A stretch of DNA of 64,000 nt from NCBI RefSeq assembly GCF_031679605.1, contig NZ_CP117522.1, forward strand, positions 6,882,001-6,946,000, in the 5' to 3' direction. Under the pieces are notes generated by a model. That model saw only the letters and a program-made list of their open reading frames with translations. It made no database searches and was not told where the DNA came from. The translations under genes were made by a program, and so were the position numbers. Below are positions 8,510 through 19,871 of the stretch, in pieces. This DNA is from Streptomyces luomodiensis. GTDB lineage: Bacteria; Actinomycetota; Actinomycetes; Streptomycetales; Streptomycetaceae. Each line of letters begins with the position of its first letter. Within the stretch, counting starts at the first letter, position 1.

Positions 8510-9337
8510 ATGGCCATACCTCCCTGTGTCCCCCGCCCCTCCCAGGACGACTCGGCACCCGTGCGCGTGCTCACCGTCGCCGGATCGGACTCCGGCGGCG
8601 GTGCGGGCATCCAGGCCGATCTGAAGACGATGCTGGCCCTGGGCGGCCACGGCATGAGCGTGATCACCGCGGTGACGGCGCAGAACTCACTGGGCGTCCA
8701 GGGCGCCTGGGAGCTGTCCGCCGAGGCCGTGCGCGCCCAGTTCCGCAGCGTGGTAGACGACATCGGCGTCCAGGCGGTCAAGACCGGCATGCTGGCGACC
8801 GCCGAACTGGTCGAGACCGTCGCCGCGCTGCTGGCGGGCCTCTCCGTGCCGGTGGTCGTCGATCCGGTCGGGGTCTCCAAGCACGGCGATCCGCTGCTGG
8901 CCGCCGAGGCGCTCGACGCGGTCCGTACGAAGCTGCTGCCGACCGCGACCGTCGCCACGCCCAACCTGGACGAGGTGGCCCAGCTCACCGGCGTCCGGGT
9001 GGAGACGGAGGGCGACCAGCGGCGGGCGGCCGGTGCGGTGCTGGCCCATGGACCGCGCTGGGCGCTGATCAAGGGCGGCCATCTGCCCGGCGACGAGGCG
9101 GTGGACCTGCTCACGGACGGCACCGAGGAGCACTGGCTGCGGGCGCCCCGCCACGACAACCGCCATACGCACGGCACGGGGTGCACCCTCGCGGCGGCGA
9201 TCGCCACGTATCTGGCGGGCGGGTACGAGGTCCCCCAGGCCGTCACGGCGGCCAAGGACTACGTCACGGGCGCCATCGCGGCGGGCTTCCCCCTGGGCGC
9301 GGGGATCGGACCGGTCGACCACGGCTGGCTGCGCTAG
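8510..9337 (+). CDS. thiD: hydroxymethylpyrimidine/phosphomethylpyrimidine kinase
   Basis: 275 residues. Phosphorylates the pyrimidine branch of thiamine synthesis, so it complements thiL just upstream. Ribokinase-fold motifs are in order: [20 protein letters not shown] at the start, [16 protein letters not shown], and the anion-hole/catalytic [14 protein letters not shown] near residue 220. The first 17 residues are a poorly conserved extension. The protein stops after GWLR with no extra domain, so it is the short monofunctional type, without the ThiE or TenA fusions seen in some species. Confidence 0.96.
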   Translation: MAIPPCVPRPSQDDSAPVRVLTVAGSDSGGGAGIQADLKTMLALGGHGMSVITAVTAQNSLGVQGAWELSAEAVRAQFRSVVDDIGVQAVKTGMLATAELVETVAALLAGLSVPVVVDPVGVSKHGDPLLAAEALDAVRTKLLPTATVATPNLDEVAQLTGVRVETEGDQRRAAGAVLAHGPRWALIKGGHLPGDEAVDLLTDGTEEHWLRAPRHDNRHTHGTGCTLAAAIATYLAGGYEVPQAVTAAKDYVTGAIAAGFPLGAGIGPVDHGWLR

Positions 9338-9416
9338 CGACTACAGGGGTCCGGGTCTTCCGGCCGGGGGAGGCGCCTCCCAGCGGTGCCCGAGGGAACC
9401 GAGCCCGGAAAACACG

Positions 9417-9447
9417 GAGCCGGTCCACACCAGTGGTGGACCGGCTC
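9417..9447. terminator. bidirectional terminator between thiD and rpmB
   Basis: A perfect 12-bp stem (9417-9428 with 9436-9447) and 7-nt loop lie between the convergent thiD and rpmB stops. Confidence 0.75.
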
Positions 9448-9485
9448 AGGCGACCGGATCCCGCTCCAGCGGGGAGGCCGGGCGA

Positions 9486-9671
9486 CTAGCGCGAGACCTT
9501 GCCGGCCTTGATGCACGAGGTGCAGACGTTGAGCCGCTTCGGGGTGCGACCGACCACAGCGCGCACCGTCTGGATGTTGGGGTTCCAACGACGGCGGGTG
9601 CGGCGGTGCGAGTGCGAGATGTTGTTGCCGAAGCCCGGCCCCTTGCCGCAGACGTCGCAGTTGGCAGCCAC
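9486..9671 (-). CDS. rpmB: 50S ribosomal protein L28 (zinc-binding form)
   Basis: 61 residues, normal L28. The paired CDVC (residues 5-8) and CTSC motifs make the zinc-binding C+ form; Streptomyces usually carries a zinc-free paralogue elsewhere under Zur control. The core [12 protein letters not shown] is typical. GTG start on the minus strand, divergent from the DAK2 gene, an arrangement widely kept near recG. Confidence 0.97.
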   Translation of the reverse strand: MAANCDVCGKGPGFGNNISHSHRRTRRRWNPNIQTVRAVVGRTPKRLNVCTSCIKAGKVSR

Positions 9672-9935
9672 GGGTTACTCCAAAGACGGGTCAGCCTCGC
9701 TTCCCGCGAGGAGACAGGACACTTGACGGATGCCCCGGGCGTTGCCTGGATCGTGGAGGATCGGCGGCGCCTGGGGGAATGGCCCGATTCGCATCGGGCA
9801 ACCGGAGCAGCATACAACGGCCACTCCCGTACAACGAAACTATCATGGCTGGCCCGGCCCCCGCCGAGGGCGGCGACTACCCTGCGATGACGCGCCGCCC
9901 GCCCCCGCCCCAGCAGCCTCCGAGGAGGACGTTAC

Positions 9936-11732
9936 GTGCCGCACACGCTCGACGCCGATGCGGTACGGATGTGGTGCGGGCTGGCGCTGGACGCGCTGGG
10001 CCGGGCCCGCGCGGACATCGACGCGATCAACGTCTATCCGGTCGCGGACGGGGACACCGGCACCAATCTGTATCTGACCGTCGAGTCCGCCGCCCAGGCC
10101 GTCGACGCCGCCTTCAACGGCCACGCCGCCTCGGCCGCCGCCTCCCGTCCCACCCTCGCCGATGTGGTGCGCGCGATGGCCCATGGCGCGCTGATCGGCG
10201 CGCGGGGCAACTCCGGCACGATCCTGGCGCAGCTGCTGCGCGGTATGGCGGACGTCCTGGCGGACGGCCAGGCGCCGGGAGACGGGGACGAAGGCGGAGG
10301 CAAAGGCGGCGACGGGGACGCCCCCGCCGTCGGCCGGGGCGAGGCCGATGACCTGCGCCGAGCGCTGCGGCGCGCGGTCGACCTCGCCTACCTGGCCGTC
10401 GCGCACCCCGTCGAAGGCACCGTCCTTACGGTCGCCGTGGCCGCCGCCGAGGGCGCGGAGCGCGCCACGGGCGACATCGCCACCGTGGCCCGCGCGGCCT
10501 ACGAGGGCGCCCGTGCGGCGCTCCAGGCCACCCCCGGCCAGCTCGACGTCCTCGGCCGCGCGGGGGTGGTCGACGCGGGCGGCTACGGCCTGGTGACGGT
10601 CCTGGGCGGGCTCGCCGAGGCCCTGTCGGGCGAGGCCCCCGCCGCGCTCGCGCCGGTCCGGCCCCGCCGTGGCATCCGCCCGCCCGCGGCGGCCGACGGA
10701 CACGACCCCGCGGGCTGCCCCGCCGACGGCGCCCCGGACGGCGGACCCGCCTTCGAGGTGATCTACCTCCTGGAGGCCGACGACACGGCCGTGACCGCCC
10801 TGAGGAAGCGGCTGGACGCCCTCGGCGACTCCCTGGTGATCGTCGGCGGGGACGGCCTGTGGAATGTGCATGTGCACGTGGACGACGCGGGGGCGGCCGT
10901 GGAGGCGGGTATCCAGGCCGGGCGCCCGTACAGGGTCCGGATCACCCACTTCGGCGGCGCCGCCGTCCGTAAGGCGGGCGCCGACGGTCCGGACCGGCCG
11001 GGCGCGGCCGTCGTCCTGCCGGACCAGCCCGGCTCCCAGGGCCCCACCGGTGCCCCGCGCGCCGAGCGCGCGGGCCGCGCCGTGGTCGCCGTCGTCCCCG
11101 GCGACGGCCTCGCCGCACTGTGCGCCGAGGCCGGCGCGACCGCGGTCGCCACCCGCCCCGGCGAGCCGCCCGCCAGTGGCGAGCTGGTCGACGCGATCCG
11201 CCGGACCGACGCCCGGGAGGTCGTACTGCTGCCGAACGGCACCGAGCTGCACCACACGGCCGCCGCCGCGGCGGCCCAGGCCCGCGCCGAGGGCGTACGG
11301 GCCGCGGTGATCCCCACCCGCTCCGCCGTCCAGGGCATCGCCGCGCTCGCCGTCCACGAACCCGGCCGCAGCTTCGACGAGGACGTGGTCGCCATGACCT
11401 CGGCCGCCGGCGCCACCCGCTACGCGGAACTGGCCGTCGCCGAACACCAGTCCTGGACCATGGCCGGGGTGTGCCAGGCCGGGGATGTCCTGGGCATGAT
11501 CGACGGTGATGTGGCGGTGATCGGCTCGGAGCTGGCCGCGACCGCCGAGACGGTGCTGGACCGGATGCTGGCGTCGGGCGGCGAGATGGTCACCCTGGTG
11601 CTCGGCGCGGGCCTTCCGGACGAGGTCGCCGAACGGCTGGAACGGCATGTGCGGGAGGGGCACTTCGCCGTCGACACGGTCGTCTACCACGGCGGTCAGC
11701 CCACCACGCCGCTGATCATAGGCATCGAATGA
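9936..11732 (+). CDS. DAK2 (DhaL-like) domain protein, FakA/YloV type
   Basis: 598 residues. The N-terminal 200 residues are a DhaL-type nucleotide-binding domain with INVYPVADGDTGTNL and the GARGNSGTILAQLLRG loop. The middle and C-terminal parts match the FakA/YloV fold. In Firmicutes this protein is the kinase subunit that phosphorylates exogenous fatty acids bound to FakB; whether it does so in Streptomyces is not known to me. GTG start set by GAGGAGG 6 to 8 nt upstream. A low-complexity Gly/Asp linker sits near residues 110-130. It is upstream of recG, as in many Gram-positives. The stop codon lies inside a short tandem repeat. Confidence 0.88.
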   Translation: MPHTLDADAVRMWCGLALDALGRARADIDAINVYPVADGDTGTNLYLTVESAAQAVDAAFNGHAASAAASRPTLADVVRAMAHGALIGARGNSGTILAQLLRGMADVLADGQAPGDGDEGGGKGGDGDAPAVGRGEADDLRRALRRAVDLAYLAVAHPVEGTVLTVAVAAAEGAERATGDIATVARAAYEGARAALQATPGQLDVLGRAGVVDAGGYGLVTVLGGLAEALSGEAPAALAPVRPRRGIRPPAAADGHDPAGCPADGAPDGGPAFEVIYLLEADDTAVTALRKRLDALGDSLVIVGGDGLWNVHVHVDDAGAAVEAGIQAGRPYRVRITHFGGAAVRKAGADGPDRPGAAVVLPDQPGSQGPTGAPRAERAGRAVVAVVPGDGLAALCAEAGATAVATRPGEPPASGELVDAIRRTDAREVVLLPNGTELHHTAAAAAAQARAEGVRAAVIPTRSAVQGIAALAVHEPGRSFDEDVVAMTSAAGATRYAELAVAEHQSWTMAGVCQAGDVLGMIDGDVAVIGSELAATAETVLDRMLASGGEMVTLVLGAGLPDEVAERLERHVREGHFAVDTVVYHGGQPTTPLIIGIE

Positions 11733-11785
11733 GCCCGAGGCATCGAATGCGCCCGAGGCGTCGAAGAGGCGTCGAACGAGCCCGG
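11721..11785 (+). repeat. tandem 18-bp repeat spanning the DAK2-gene stop codon
   Basis: Units GGCATCGAATGAGCCCGA (11721-11738), a copy with one change (11739-11756), a truncated 11-bp copy (11757-11767) and GGCGTCGAACGAGCCCGG (11768-11785). The first unit encodes Gly-Ile-Glu-stop; in the second copy TGA has become TGC. Confidence 0.9.
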
Positions 11786-11826
11786 CGCCCGGCCCCGGCC
11801 GCTGCATCATCCCGCTTGTCGGTCCC

Positions 11827-14034
<2,208 letters not shown>

Positions 14035-14049
<15 letters not shown>

Positions 14050-14080
14050 GCCCGCGTCTCGACAGGGGCTGAGCCCGCAT
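14035..14080 (+). repeat. 23-bp direct repeat spanning the recG stop codon
   Basis: Two adjacent copies (14035-14057 and 14058-14080) agree at 21 of 23 positions; each contains CTCGACA-GGGCTGAGCCCGC. The first encodes the last residues Leu-Asp-Lys-Gly and the stop. Confidence 0.9.
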
Positions 14081-14195
14081 GGGGAGCGCGCGGCCACCGC
14101 CCGCCGCCGGACGCCATATCGTGGAGGTGCGGCGGCCTGCCCGGACGGGCGGGGTGCGCCGCTGCCCCGACCACCGCGAAGGACTGCCACCACCC

Positions 14196-14783
14196 ATGAC
14201 CCGCGTGATCGCCGGAGCGGCCGGCGGCCGCCGCCTGGCCGTGCCGCCGGGAAACGGCACCCGACCCACCTCGGACCGGGCGCGAGAGGGCCTGTTCTCC
14301 ACCTGGGAGTCGCTGCTCGGCTCGCTGGACGGGACCCGCGTCCTCGACCTGTACGGCGGCTCCGGCGCGGTCGGCCTGGAGGCGCTGTCCCGCGGCGCCG
14401 CCCATGTGCTGCTGGTCGAGTCCGACCCGCGGGCGGCCCGTACGATCCGGCAGAACGTCCGGGCGCTCGGTCTGCCCGGCGCGGAGCTGCGGACCGGCCG
14501 GGCCGAACAGACCATCGCCGGACAGGCCCCCGTCACCGGTCCGTACGACGTCGTTTTCCTGGATCCGCCGTACGCGGTCACCGACGGCGAGATCCGGGAG
14601 ATCCTGCTCACACTCCTGGGGAAGGGCTGGCTCGCTCCGGACGCGCTGGCCACCGTTGAGCGCAGCACACGAGGCGGGGAATTCGGGTGGCCGGCCGGAT
14701 TTGAGGGGCTGCGGGCCCGTCGCTACGGCGAGGGGACGCTTTGGTACGGTCGCGCCGCCTCGACGTGCGAGAACGCGTCATGA
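14196..14783 (+). CDS. rsmD: 16S rRNA (guanine966-N2)-methyltransferase
   Basis: 195 residues. Methylates a single guanine of 16S rRNA during 30S assembly. N-terminal [14 protein letters not shown], the SAM loop [16 protein letters not shown] and the catalytic LDPPYA motif are all present and in order. The ATG at 14196 agrees with the conserved N-terminus; in-frame upstream codons lack similarity. The stop overlaps the ATGA of a possible longer coaD reading, and rsmD-coaD is a long-conserved bacterial pair. Confidence 0.95.
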   Translation: MTRVIAGAAGGRRLAVPPGNGTRPTSDRAREGLFSTWESLLGSLDGTRVLDLYGGSGAVGLEALSRGAAHVLLVESDPRAARTIRQNVRALGLPGAELRTGRAEQTIAGQAPVTGPYDVVFLDPPYAVTDGEIREILLTLLGKGWLAPDALATVERSTRGGEFGWPAGFEGLRARRYGEGTLWYGRAASTCENAS

Positions 14784-14809
14784 CCGGACCCGAGAGCGAG
14801 GAACTTCCG

Positions 14810-15289
14810 TTGCGCCGCGCAGTCTGTCCGGGGTCGTTCGACCCCGTCACCAATGGACACCTCGACATCATCGCCCGTGCCTCCAAGCTCTATGACGTCG
14901 TGCACGTCGCCGTGATGATCAACAAGTCCAAGCAGGGCCTGTTCACGGTGGAGGAGCGGATGGACCTCCTCCGCAAGACCACCGAGGAGTACGGAAACGT
15001 TCAGGTGGAGTCCTTCCACGGGCTCCTCGTCGACTTCTGCAAGCAGCGGGACATCCCCGCGATCGTCAAGGGGCTGCGGGCCGTCAGCGACTTCGACTAC
15101 GAGCTCCAGATGGCCCAGATGAACAACGGCCTCTCCGGCGTGGAGACGCTGTTCGTGCCCACCAACCCCACCTACAGCTTCCTGTCCTCCAGCCTGGTCA
15201 AGGAGGTCGCGGCCTGGGGCGGTGACGTCTCCCACCTGGTGCCCCCGGTGGTCCTGGAGGCCCTCTCCGAGCGGCTCGGCAGGAAGTAG
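14810..15289 (+). CDS. coaD: phosphopantetheine adenylyltransferase
   Basis: 159 residues from the TTG at 14810, exactly the usual CoaD length. Joins ATP and 4'-phosphopantetheine to dephospho-CoA. The nucleotidyltransferase signature [15 protein letters not shown] is at residues 7-21, and the second motif [14 protein letters not shown] is near residue 125. The TTG has a well-spaced GAGG; an in-frame ATG at 14780 overlapping the rsmD stop would add ten weakly conserved residues. Both starts are possible. A short hairpin follows the stop. Confidence 0.95.
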   Translation: MRRAVCPGSFDPVTNGHLDIIARASKLYDVVHVAVMINKSKQGLFTVEERMDLLRKTTEEYGNVQVESFHGLLVDFCKQRDIPAIVKGLRAVSDFDYELQMAQMNNGLSGVETLFVPTNPTYSFLSSSLVKEVAAWGGDVSHLVPPVVLEALSERLGRK

Positions 15290-15304
15290 CGGCCGGCGGG
15301 GCCG

Positions 15305-15321
15305 GCTGACGGGGCGTCAGC
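15305..15321 (+). terminator. possible terminator after coaD
   Basis: A 7-bp perfect stem (GCTGACG with CGTCAGC) and 3-nt loop start 16 nt after the coaD stop. Confidence 0.45.
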
Positions 15322-15412
15322 GGCTGTCGGGAAGAGGCCCGCTGGCCGTACAGTCGTCCCGTTCGTTGTCCTCCGTTCCCATCCGCATCCAGAGAGTCTG
15401 CGAGCACCCACA

Positions 15413-16513
15413 GTGGACGTGCAGAAGAAGCTCGACGAGATCGTCGACACCGTCGGCAGCGCCCGGTCCATGCCCATGTCGGCCTCGTGCGTGCTCAACC
15501 GCGCCGAGCTGCTCGCCATGCTGGAAGAGGTGCGCGCGGCCCTCCCGGACTCCCTGGCCCACGCCCAGGAGCTGATCGGCGGCCGGGACCAGATGGTCGA
15601 GGAGGCCCGCCGGGAGGCCGAGCGGATCATCGAGTCCGCGCACGCCGAGCGCACCTCGCTGATCTCGGACACCGAACTGGTGCGCAAGTCCCAGGCGGAG
15701 GCCGACCGGATCCTCGCCGAGGCCCGCCGGGAGGCCGAGGAGATCCGCGTCGAGGCCGACGACTACGTCGACAGCAAGCTGGCCAACTTCGAGGTCGTGC
15801 TCACCAAGACGATCGGCTCGGTCGACCGCGGCCGGGAGAAGCTGCTCGGCCGCGCCCCCGGCGGCGAGGACGGCCTCGGGCACCCCGAGGAGGGGCCGGA
15901 GCGCAGCGCCGACCCGGCGACCCTGCGGCAGCGCGCCGACGAGTACGTGGACACCAAGCTCGGGGCCGTCTCGGCGGTCCTCGTCAAGACCCTGGAGGCG
16001 GTGGGCCGGGGCCGCCAGAAGCTGCTCGGCGCCCGGCCCATCGATGAGCTCGGCGCCCATATGGCGGCCCAGGACGAGGCGGGCATGGCCCTGCGGACCA
16101 CCGACGACGACTATCTGGCGGACCTGGCCCAGTCCCAGGCGGCCGTCGCCCAGCCGGTCGCCCAGCCCGACCAGGCCGCCGCCGACGCCGCGTACTACGC
16201 CGCCACCGCGGGCTACCAGCAGCAGGACGCGTACGGCTACCAGCAGCAGGGCTACGTCCCGCAGCAGGACCCCTACGCCGCGCAGGGCGGCTATCAGCAG
16301 GACGCCTACGCCTGGCAGCAGCAGGCCCAGGCCCAGGGCTACGATCCGAACGCGGGCTACGCCGTCCCCCAGCAGCACCAGCACCATCAGCAGCACGAGC
16401 AGCAGCACCAGCATCATCAGCAGCAGCCGGGGGCCGCGCTCGACGAGACCAGCCTCTTCGACACGAGCATGATCGACCTCGATCAGCTCCGCCAGTACGA
16501 GCAGGGCCGGTAG
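15413..16513 (+). CDS. coiled-coil (DivIVA / ATP-synthase-b-like) protein with Gln/His-rich tail
   Basis: 366 residues. Residues 35-112 form a long charged coiled coil of the type that databases label as cell-division initiation or ATP synthase subunit b-like. The block around residues 114-147 (YVDSKL, GREKLLG) is repeated at 174-207 (YVDTKL, GRQKLLG), a 60-residue internal duplication. From about residue 255 the protein becomes a low-complexity tail rich in Gln, Tyr, Ala and finally His, with several QQQ and HQHHQQH runs. It ends in a short acidic segment. GTG start. It probably works as a filament or scaffold at the cytoplasmic face; the function is inferred only. The gene stands alone, with its own flanking spacers. 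Confidence 0.8.
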   Translation: MDVQKKLDEIVDTVGSARSMPMSASCVLNRAELLAMLEEVRAALPDSLAHAQELIGGRDQMVEEARREAERIIESAHAERTSLISDTELVRKSQAEADRILAEARREAEEIRVEADDYVDSKLANFEVVLTKTIGSVDRGREKLLGRAPGGEDGLGHPEEGPERSADPATLRQRADEYVDTKLGAVSAVLVKTLEAVGRGRQKLLGARPIDELGAHMAAQDEAGMALRTTDDDYLADLAQSQAAVAQPVAQPDQAAADAAYYAATAGYQQQDAYGYQQQGYVPQQDPYAAQGGYQQDAYAWQQQAQAQGYDPNAGYAVPQQHQHHQQHEQQHQHHQQQPGAALDETSLFDTSMIDLDQLRQYEQGR

Positions 16514-16515
16514 CG

Positions 16516-16555
16516 CCCGTCCCCACCGGGTCGCCGGAACCCCGTCCCCACCGGG
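16516..16555 (+). repeat. 15-bp direct repeat just after the coiled-coil gene stop
   Basis: CCCGTCCCCACCGGG occurs at 16516-16530 and again at 16541-16555, 25 bp apart, immediately after the stop at 16511-16513. Confidence 0.85.
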
Positions 16556-16559
16556 CGGA

Positions 16560-16589
16560 TTGGGTCTACGGCGGCCCGTCCAGTATCCT
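16560..16589 (+). promoter_or_regulatory. putative promoter of the DUF177-rpmF-rnc cluster
   Basis: TTGGGT (16560-16565) and TATCCT (16584-16589) are separated by 18 bp and lie about 90 nt before the first gene of the cluster. Confidence 0.5.
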
Positions 16590-16681
16590 GGCTCTTCGGT
16601 CGCGCGTACGTCCGCGATCTCGGCTGCCCGTTTCGTAGCAGGTGATCGGGCGGTCCGCCGCAGCGTAGAAAGCAGGAAGCC

Positions 16682-17305
16682 CTGAACGCCCGCCTCGACC
16701 ACCGCGCCCCTCTCGTGTTCGACACGCGTGAGCTGGGCCGCCGTCCCGGTGCGCTCAAAAGGGTCTCCCGTTCCGTGGCGGCCCCCAAGGACCTCGGCAT
16801 CGAGGTCATCGGGGTGCGGGAGGGCGCGACCGTGGAGCTGGACCTCCGCCTGGAGTCGGTCATGGAAGGGGTGCTTGTCACAGGCACCGCCCGTGCGCCG
16901 CTGACGGGGGAGTGCGTAAGGTGTCTGGAGCCGCTGGAGCGAGAGCTCGAAGTGGACTTCCAGGAGATGTACTCCTACCCCGACGCCGACGACCGGAGCC
17001 GCTACGCGGACACCGGCGACGACGCCGAGGAGGAGGACATGCTCTTCCTCGAGGCCGACCTGTTCGACCTCGAGCCCGTGCTGCGCGACGCGGTGGTGCT
17101 CGCACTGCCGCTGCAGCCGGTGTGCCGGGAGGACTGCCCGGGGCTGTGCGCCGACTGCGGCGCGCGGCTCGCGGACGACCCGGACCACCACCACGACGCC
17201 ACCGACATCCGTTGGGCGGCACTGCAGGGACTCGCCGAGACCATCAGGGACGGCGAGAAGGACAACGCACCCCGCGAGCGCGGGGATGACTCACAGGAGA
17301 AGTAG
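16682..17305 (+). CDS. YceD/DUF177 protein, cysteine-rich, upstream of L32
   Basis: Up to 207 residues. A DUF177 (YceD-like) protein, a family tied by gene order to rpmF and linked in other bacteria to 23S rRNA maturation. The paired cysteines ECVRC and [12 protein letters not shown] look like a metal site. The conserved N-terminus [14 protein letters not shown] lies before the first standard start, GTG at 16715; in frame after the stop at 16643 there is no ATG, GTG or TTG before it, only CTG at 16682, preceded by AGGAAG. I therefore favour CTG, with GTG 16715 as the conservative choice. rpmF starts 2 nt after its stop. Confidence 0.88.
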   Translation: MNARLDHRAPLVFDTRELGRRPGALKRVSRSVAAPKDLGIEVIGVREGATVELDLRLESVMEGVLVTGTARAPLTGECVRCLEPLERELEVDFQEMYSYPDADDRSRYADTGDDAEEEDMLFLEADLFDLEPVLRDAVVLALPLQPVCREDCPGLCADCGARLADDPDHHHDATDIRWAALQGLAETIRDGEKDNAPRERGDDSQEK

Positions 17306-17307
17306 CC

Positions 17308-17481
17308 GTGGCTGTTCCGAAGCGGAAGATGTCGCGCAGCAACACGCGCCACCGCCGGTCGCAGTGGAAGGCTGCGGTCCCCACCCTGGTGGCGTGCGAG
17401 CGCTGCCACGAGCCGAAGCAGCAGCACATCGCGTGCCCGAGCTGCGGCACCTACAACCGCCGCCAGGTCCTCGAGGTCTGA
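17308..17481 (+). CDS. rpmF: 50S ribosomal protein L32 (zinc-binding form)
   Basis: 57 residues starting [17 protein letters not shown], from a GTG with AGGAGA upstream. Four cysteines (CERC at 30-33 and CPSC at 43-46) give the zinc-ribbon C+ form. It is the second gene of the DUF177-rpmF-rnc unit. Confidence 0.97.
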   Translation: MAVPKRKMSRSNTRHRRSQWKAAVPTLVACERCHEPKQQHIACPSCGTYNRRQVLEV

Positions 17482-17500
17482 TCGGCGGGTGACAGGCTCT

Positions 17501-18337
17501 ATGTCAGACGCCACTACGCCCCCGCGCAAGCGCGGTGAAGCGTCCCAGGCGGACACGGCCTCGTCCCACACGATCCTGGAAGGGCGGCTCGGGTACCAGC
17601 TCGAGTCCGCCCTTCTGGTGCGTGCGCTGACCCACCGCTCCTTCGCGTACGAGAACGGCGGGCTGCCCACCAACGAGCGGCTGGAATTCCTCGGGGATTC
17701 GGTGCTCGGCCTGGTGGTCACCGACACGCTGTACCGCATCCACCCCGACCTGCCCGAGGGCCAGCTGGCCAAGCTGCGGGCCGCGGTGGTCAACTCGCGT
17801 GCGCTCGCGGAAGTGGGCCGCGGCCTCGACCTCGGCGCCTTCATCCGGCTCGGCCGGGGCGAAGAGGGCACGGGCGGCAGGGACAAGGCTTCCATCCTCG
17901 CCGACACCCTTGAAGCGGTGATCGGAGCGGTCTATCTCGACCGGGGACTCGACGCCGCGGCGGAGCTGGTGCACCGGCTCTTCGACCCGCTGATCGAGAA
18001 GTCCTCGAACCTCGGCGCCGGCCTGGACTGGAAGACCAGCCTCCAGGAGCTGACCGCCACCGAGGGTCTCGGGGTCCCGGAGTACCTGGTCTCCGAGACC
18101 GGGCCCGACCACGAGAAGACCTTCACGGCTGCCGCCCGCGTCGGTGGTGTCGCGTACGGCACCGGCACCGGCCGCAGCAAGAAGGAAGCCGAGCAGCAGG
18201 CGGCCGAGGCCGCCTGGCGCGCGATCCGCGCGGCTGCCGACGAGGCCCAGGCGAAGGCCAAGGAGGCCGACGCCAAAACCACGGCCACGGCGGCGGACGG
18301 CGGAGCCGCCGCCGACACGGCCTCCACGGCACGCTGA
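17501..18337 (+). CDS. rnc: ribonuclease III
   Basis: 278 residues. Double-strand-specific endonuclease for rRNA and mRNA processing; in S. coelicolor the orthologue is AbsB, a global regulator of antibiotic production. The catalytic signature [15 protein letters not shown] is present, followed by a C-terminal double-stranded RNA-binding domain ([16 protein letters not shown]). A disordered Ala/Thr-rich tail of about 45 residues follows. I chose the ATG at 17501; GTG at 17489 is also possible. It follows rpmF by 19 nt and precedes mutM by 125 nt. Confidence 0.95.
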   Translation: MSDATTPPRKRGEASQADTASSHTILEGRLGYQLESALLVRALTHRSFAYENGGLPTNERLEFLGDSVLGLVVTDTLYRIHPDLPEGQLAKLRAAVVNSRALAEVGRGLDLGAFIRLGRGEEGTGGRDKASILADTLEAVIGAVYLDRGLDAAAELVHRLFDPLIEKSSNLGAGLDWKTSLQELTATEGLGVPEYLVSETGPDHEKTFTAAARVGGVAYGTGTGRSKKEAEQQAAEAAWRAIRAAADEAQAKAKEADAKTTATAADGGAAADTASTAR

Positions 18338-18462
18338 TCGCCCTTCCGACCCCTACCGCACCGTCCGCACATCCGTAACGCCTCTCCCCGCCCCCGTGGC
18401 GGACGGCCCGCCCGGCCGTTCCGCCCGGGGGCGGTGAGGGCTCAAGGCCAAGGAGGCCCCCG

Positions 18463-19398
18463 TTGCCCGAGCTGCCCGAGGTCGAGGTGGTCCGCCGCGG
18501 ACTGGAGCGCTGGGTCAGCGGCCGTACGGTCGCCGAGGTCCAGGTGCTGCACCCCCGCGCGGTCCGTCGCCACCTCGGCGGCCCGGAGGACTTCGCGGCC
18601 CGCCTCAGGGGCCGCCGCACCGGGACCGTCCGCCGCCGCGGCAAGTACCTGTGGCTGCCGTTCGACGACGACGGCGCCGCCGCCGAGTCCGTCCTGGCCC
18701 ATCTCGGGATGAGCGGGCAGCTGCTGGTCCAGCCCGCCGAGGCCCCCGACGAGAAGCATCTGCGGATCCGGGTCCGCTTCGCCGACGACGCGGGCACCGA
18801 GCTGCGCTTCGTCGACCAGCGCACCTTCGGCGGACTCTCCCTGCACAACACCGTCCCCGGCGACCTGGAGGGACTGCCGGACGTCATCGCGCACATCGCG
18901 CGCGACCCGCTGGACCCCGCCTTCGACGAGGCGGCCTTCCACACCGCGCTGCGCCGCCGTCGCACCACGATCAAGCGCGCCCTGCTGGACCAGTCGCTGA
19001 TCAGCGGGGTCGGCAACATCTACGCCGACGAGGCGCTGTGGCGCGCCCGGCTGCACTACGACCGGCCCACGGCCACCCTCACCCGCCCGCGCAGCGCCGA
19101 ACTCCTCGGCCATGTGCGCGAGGTGATGACCGCGGCGCTGGCCGTCGGCGGCACCAGCTTCGACAGCCTCTATGTCAATGTGAACGGCGAGTCGGGGTAC
19201 TTCGAGCGCTCCCTGGACGCGTACGGCCGGGAGAACGAGCCGTGCCGCCGTTGCGGCACCGCGCTGCGCCGCCGCCCCTGGATGAACCGCTCCAGCTACT
19301 TCTGCCCGCGCTGTCAGCGCCCGCCGCGCCCGGCCAGCGCGGCCCGTCCGGCATCCCGCCCGGCCGCCGCACCGCTTTCGGCGCGCGCCGCGTCGTAG
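18463..19398 (+). CDS. mutM: formamidopyrimidine-DNA glycosylase
   Basis: 311 residues. Removes 8-oxoguanine and ring-opened purines. The N-terminal proline nucleophile and glutamate ([14 protein letters not shown]) are intact. The H2TH region is [20 protein letters not shown], and the C-terminal zinc finger has the four expected cysteines (CRRC and CPRC). TTG start with an excellent AAGGAGG. About 25 Ala/Pro/Arg-rich residues follow the zinc finger and are encoded by DNA that overlaps the end of the convergent regulator gene by 85 bp. Confidence 0.96.
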   Translation: MPELPEVEVVRRGLERWVSGRTVAEVQVLHPRAVRRHLGGPEDFAARLRGRRTGTVRRRGKYLWLPFDDDGAAAESVLAHLGMSGQLLVQPAEAPDEKHLRIRVRFADDAGTELRFVDQRTFGGLSLHNTVPGDLEGLPDVIAHIARDPLDPAFDEAAFHTALRRRRTTIKRALLDQSLISGVGNIYADEALWRARLHYDRPTATLTRPRSAELLGHVREVMTAALAVGGTSFDSLYVNVNGESGYFERSLDAYGRENEPCRRCGTALRRRPWMNRSSYFCPRCQRPPRPASAARPASRPAAAPLSARAAS

Positions 19399-19787
19399 CG
19401 CTCCCGGGCCGTGAGCACTTCGGGCATCCGGTCCTCGACCAGATTGATCAGGGCCAGCAGCCGCTCGGCGATCGCGTCGCCCAGTGGGGTGAGCCGGTAG
19501 TCCACCCGCGGGGGGTTGGTCGGCTGCGCCTCGCGGTGCACCAGGCCGTCGCGCTCCAGCGCCTGGAGCGTCTGGGACAGCATCTTCTCGCTGACGCCGT
19601 CGACCCGCCGCCGGAGCTCGTTGAAGCGGAAGGTGCCCTCGCGGAGCGCGCCCAGGATGAGGCCGCCCCATTTGCCGGTGACATGCTCCAGCGTGCCGCG
19701 CGAGGGGCAGGCGCGGGCGAACACGTCGAAGGCCAGGTCCGCCACGTCCGCCGTGGAGGACACATCGCCGGTGCGTTCACTGTCCAT
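19314..19787 (-). CDS. HxlR-family winged-helix regulator
   Basis: 157 residues. The HxlR core is clear: [20 protein letters not shown] followed by [20 protein letters not shown] and a wing with [11 protein letters not shown]. The single cysteine near the start of the domain is typical of redox- or aldehyde-sensing members, but the signal here is unknown. The C-terminal 28 residues are Ala/Gly/Arg-rich and antisense to the mutM tail. No partner gene is divergent within a short distance, so its target is not obvious; HxlR proteins often regulate a neighbouring oxidoreductase. Confidence 0.88.
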   Translation of the reverse strand: MDSERTGDVSSTADVADLAFDVFARACPSRGTLEHVTGKWGGLILGALREGTFRFNELRRRVDGVSEKMLSQTLQALERDGLVHREAQPTNPPRVDYRLTPLGDAIAERLLALINLVEDRMPEVLTARERYDAARAESGAAAGRDAGRAALAGRGGR

Positions 19788-19871
19788 GACGACACCATAC
19801 GCGCCCTCAGCGCTGACTTAAGGGGAGCGCTTTCGGATGGTGAGCATGCTGGGGCGGCCGCTGCACGGGTT

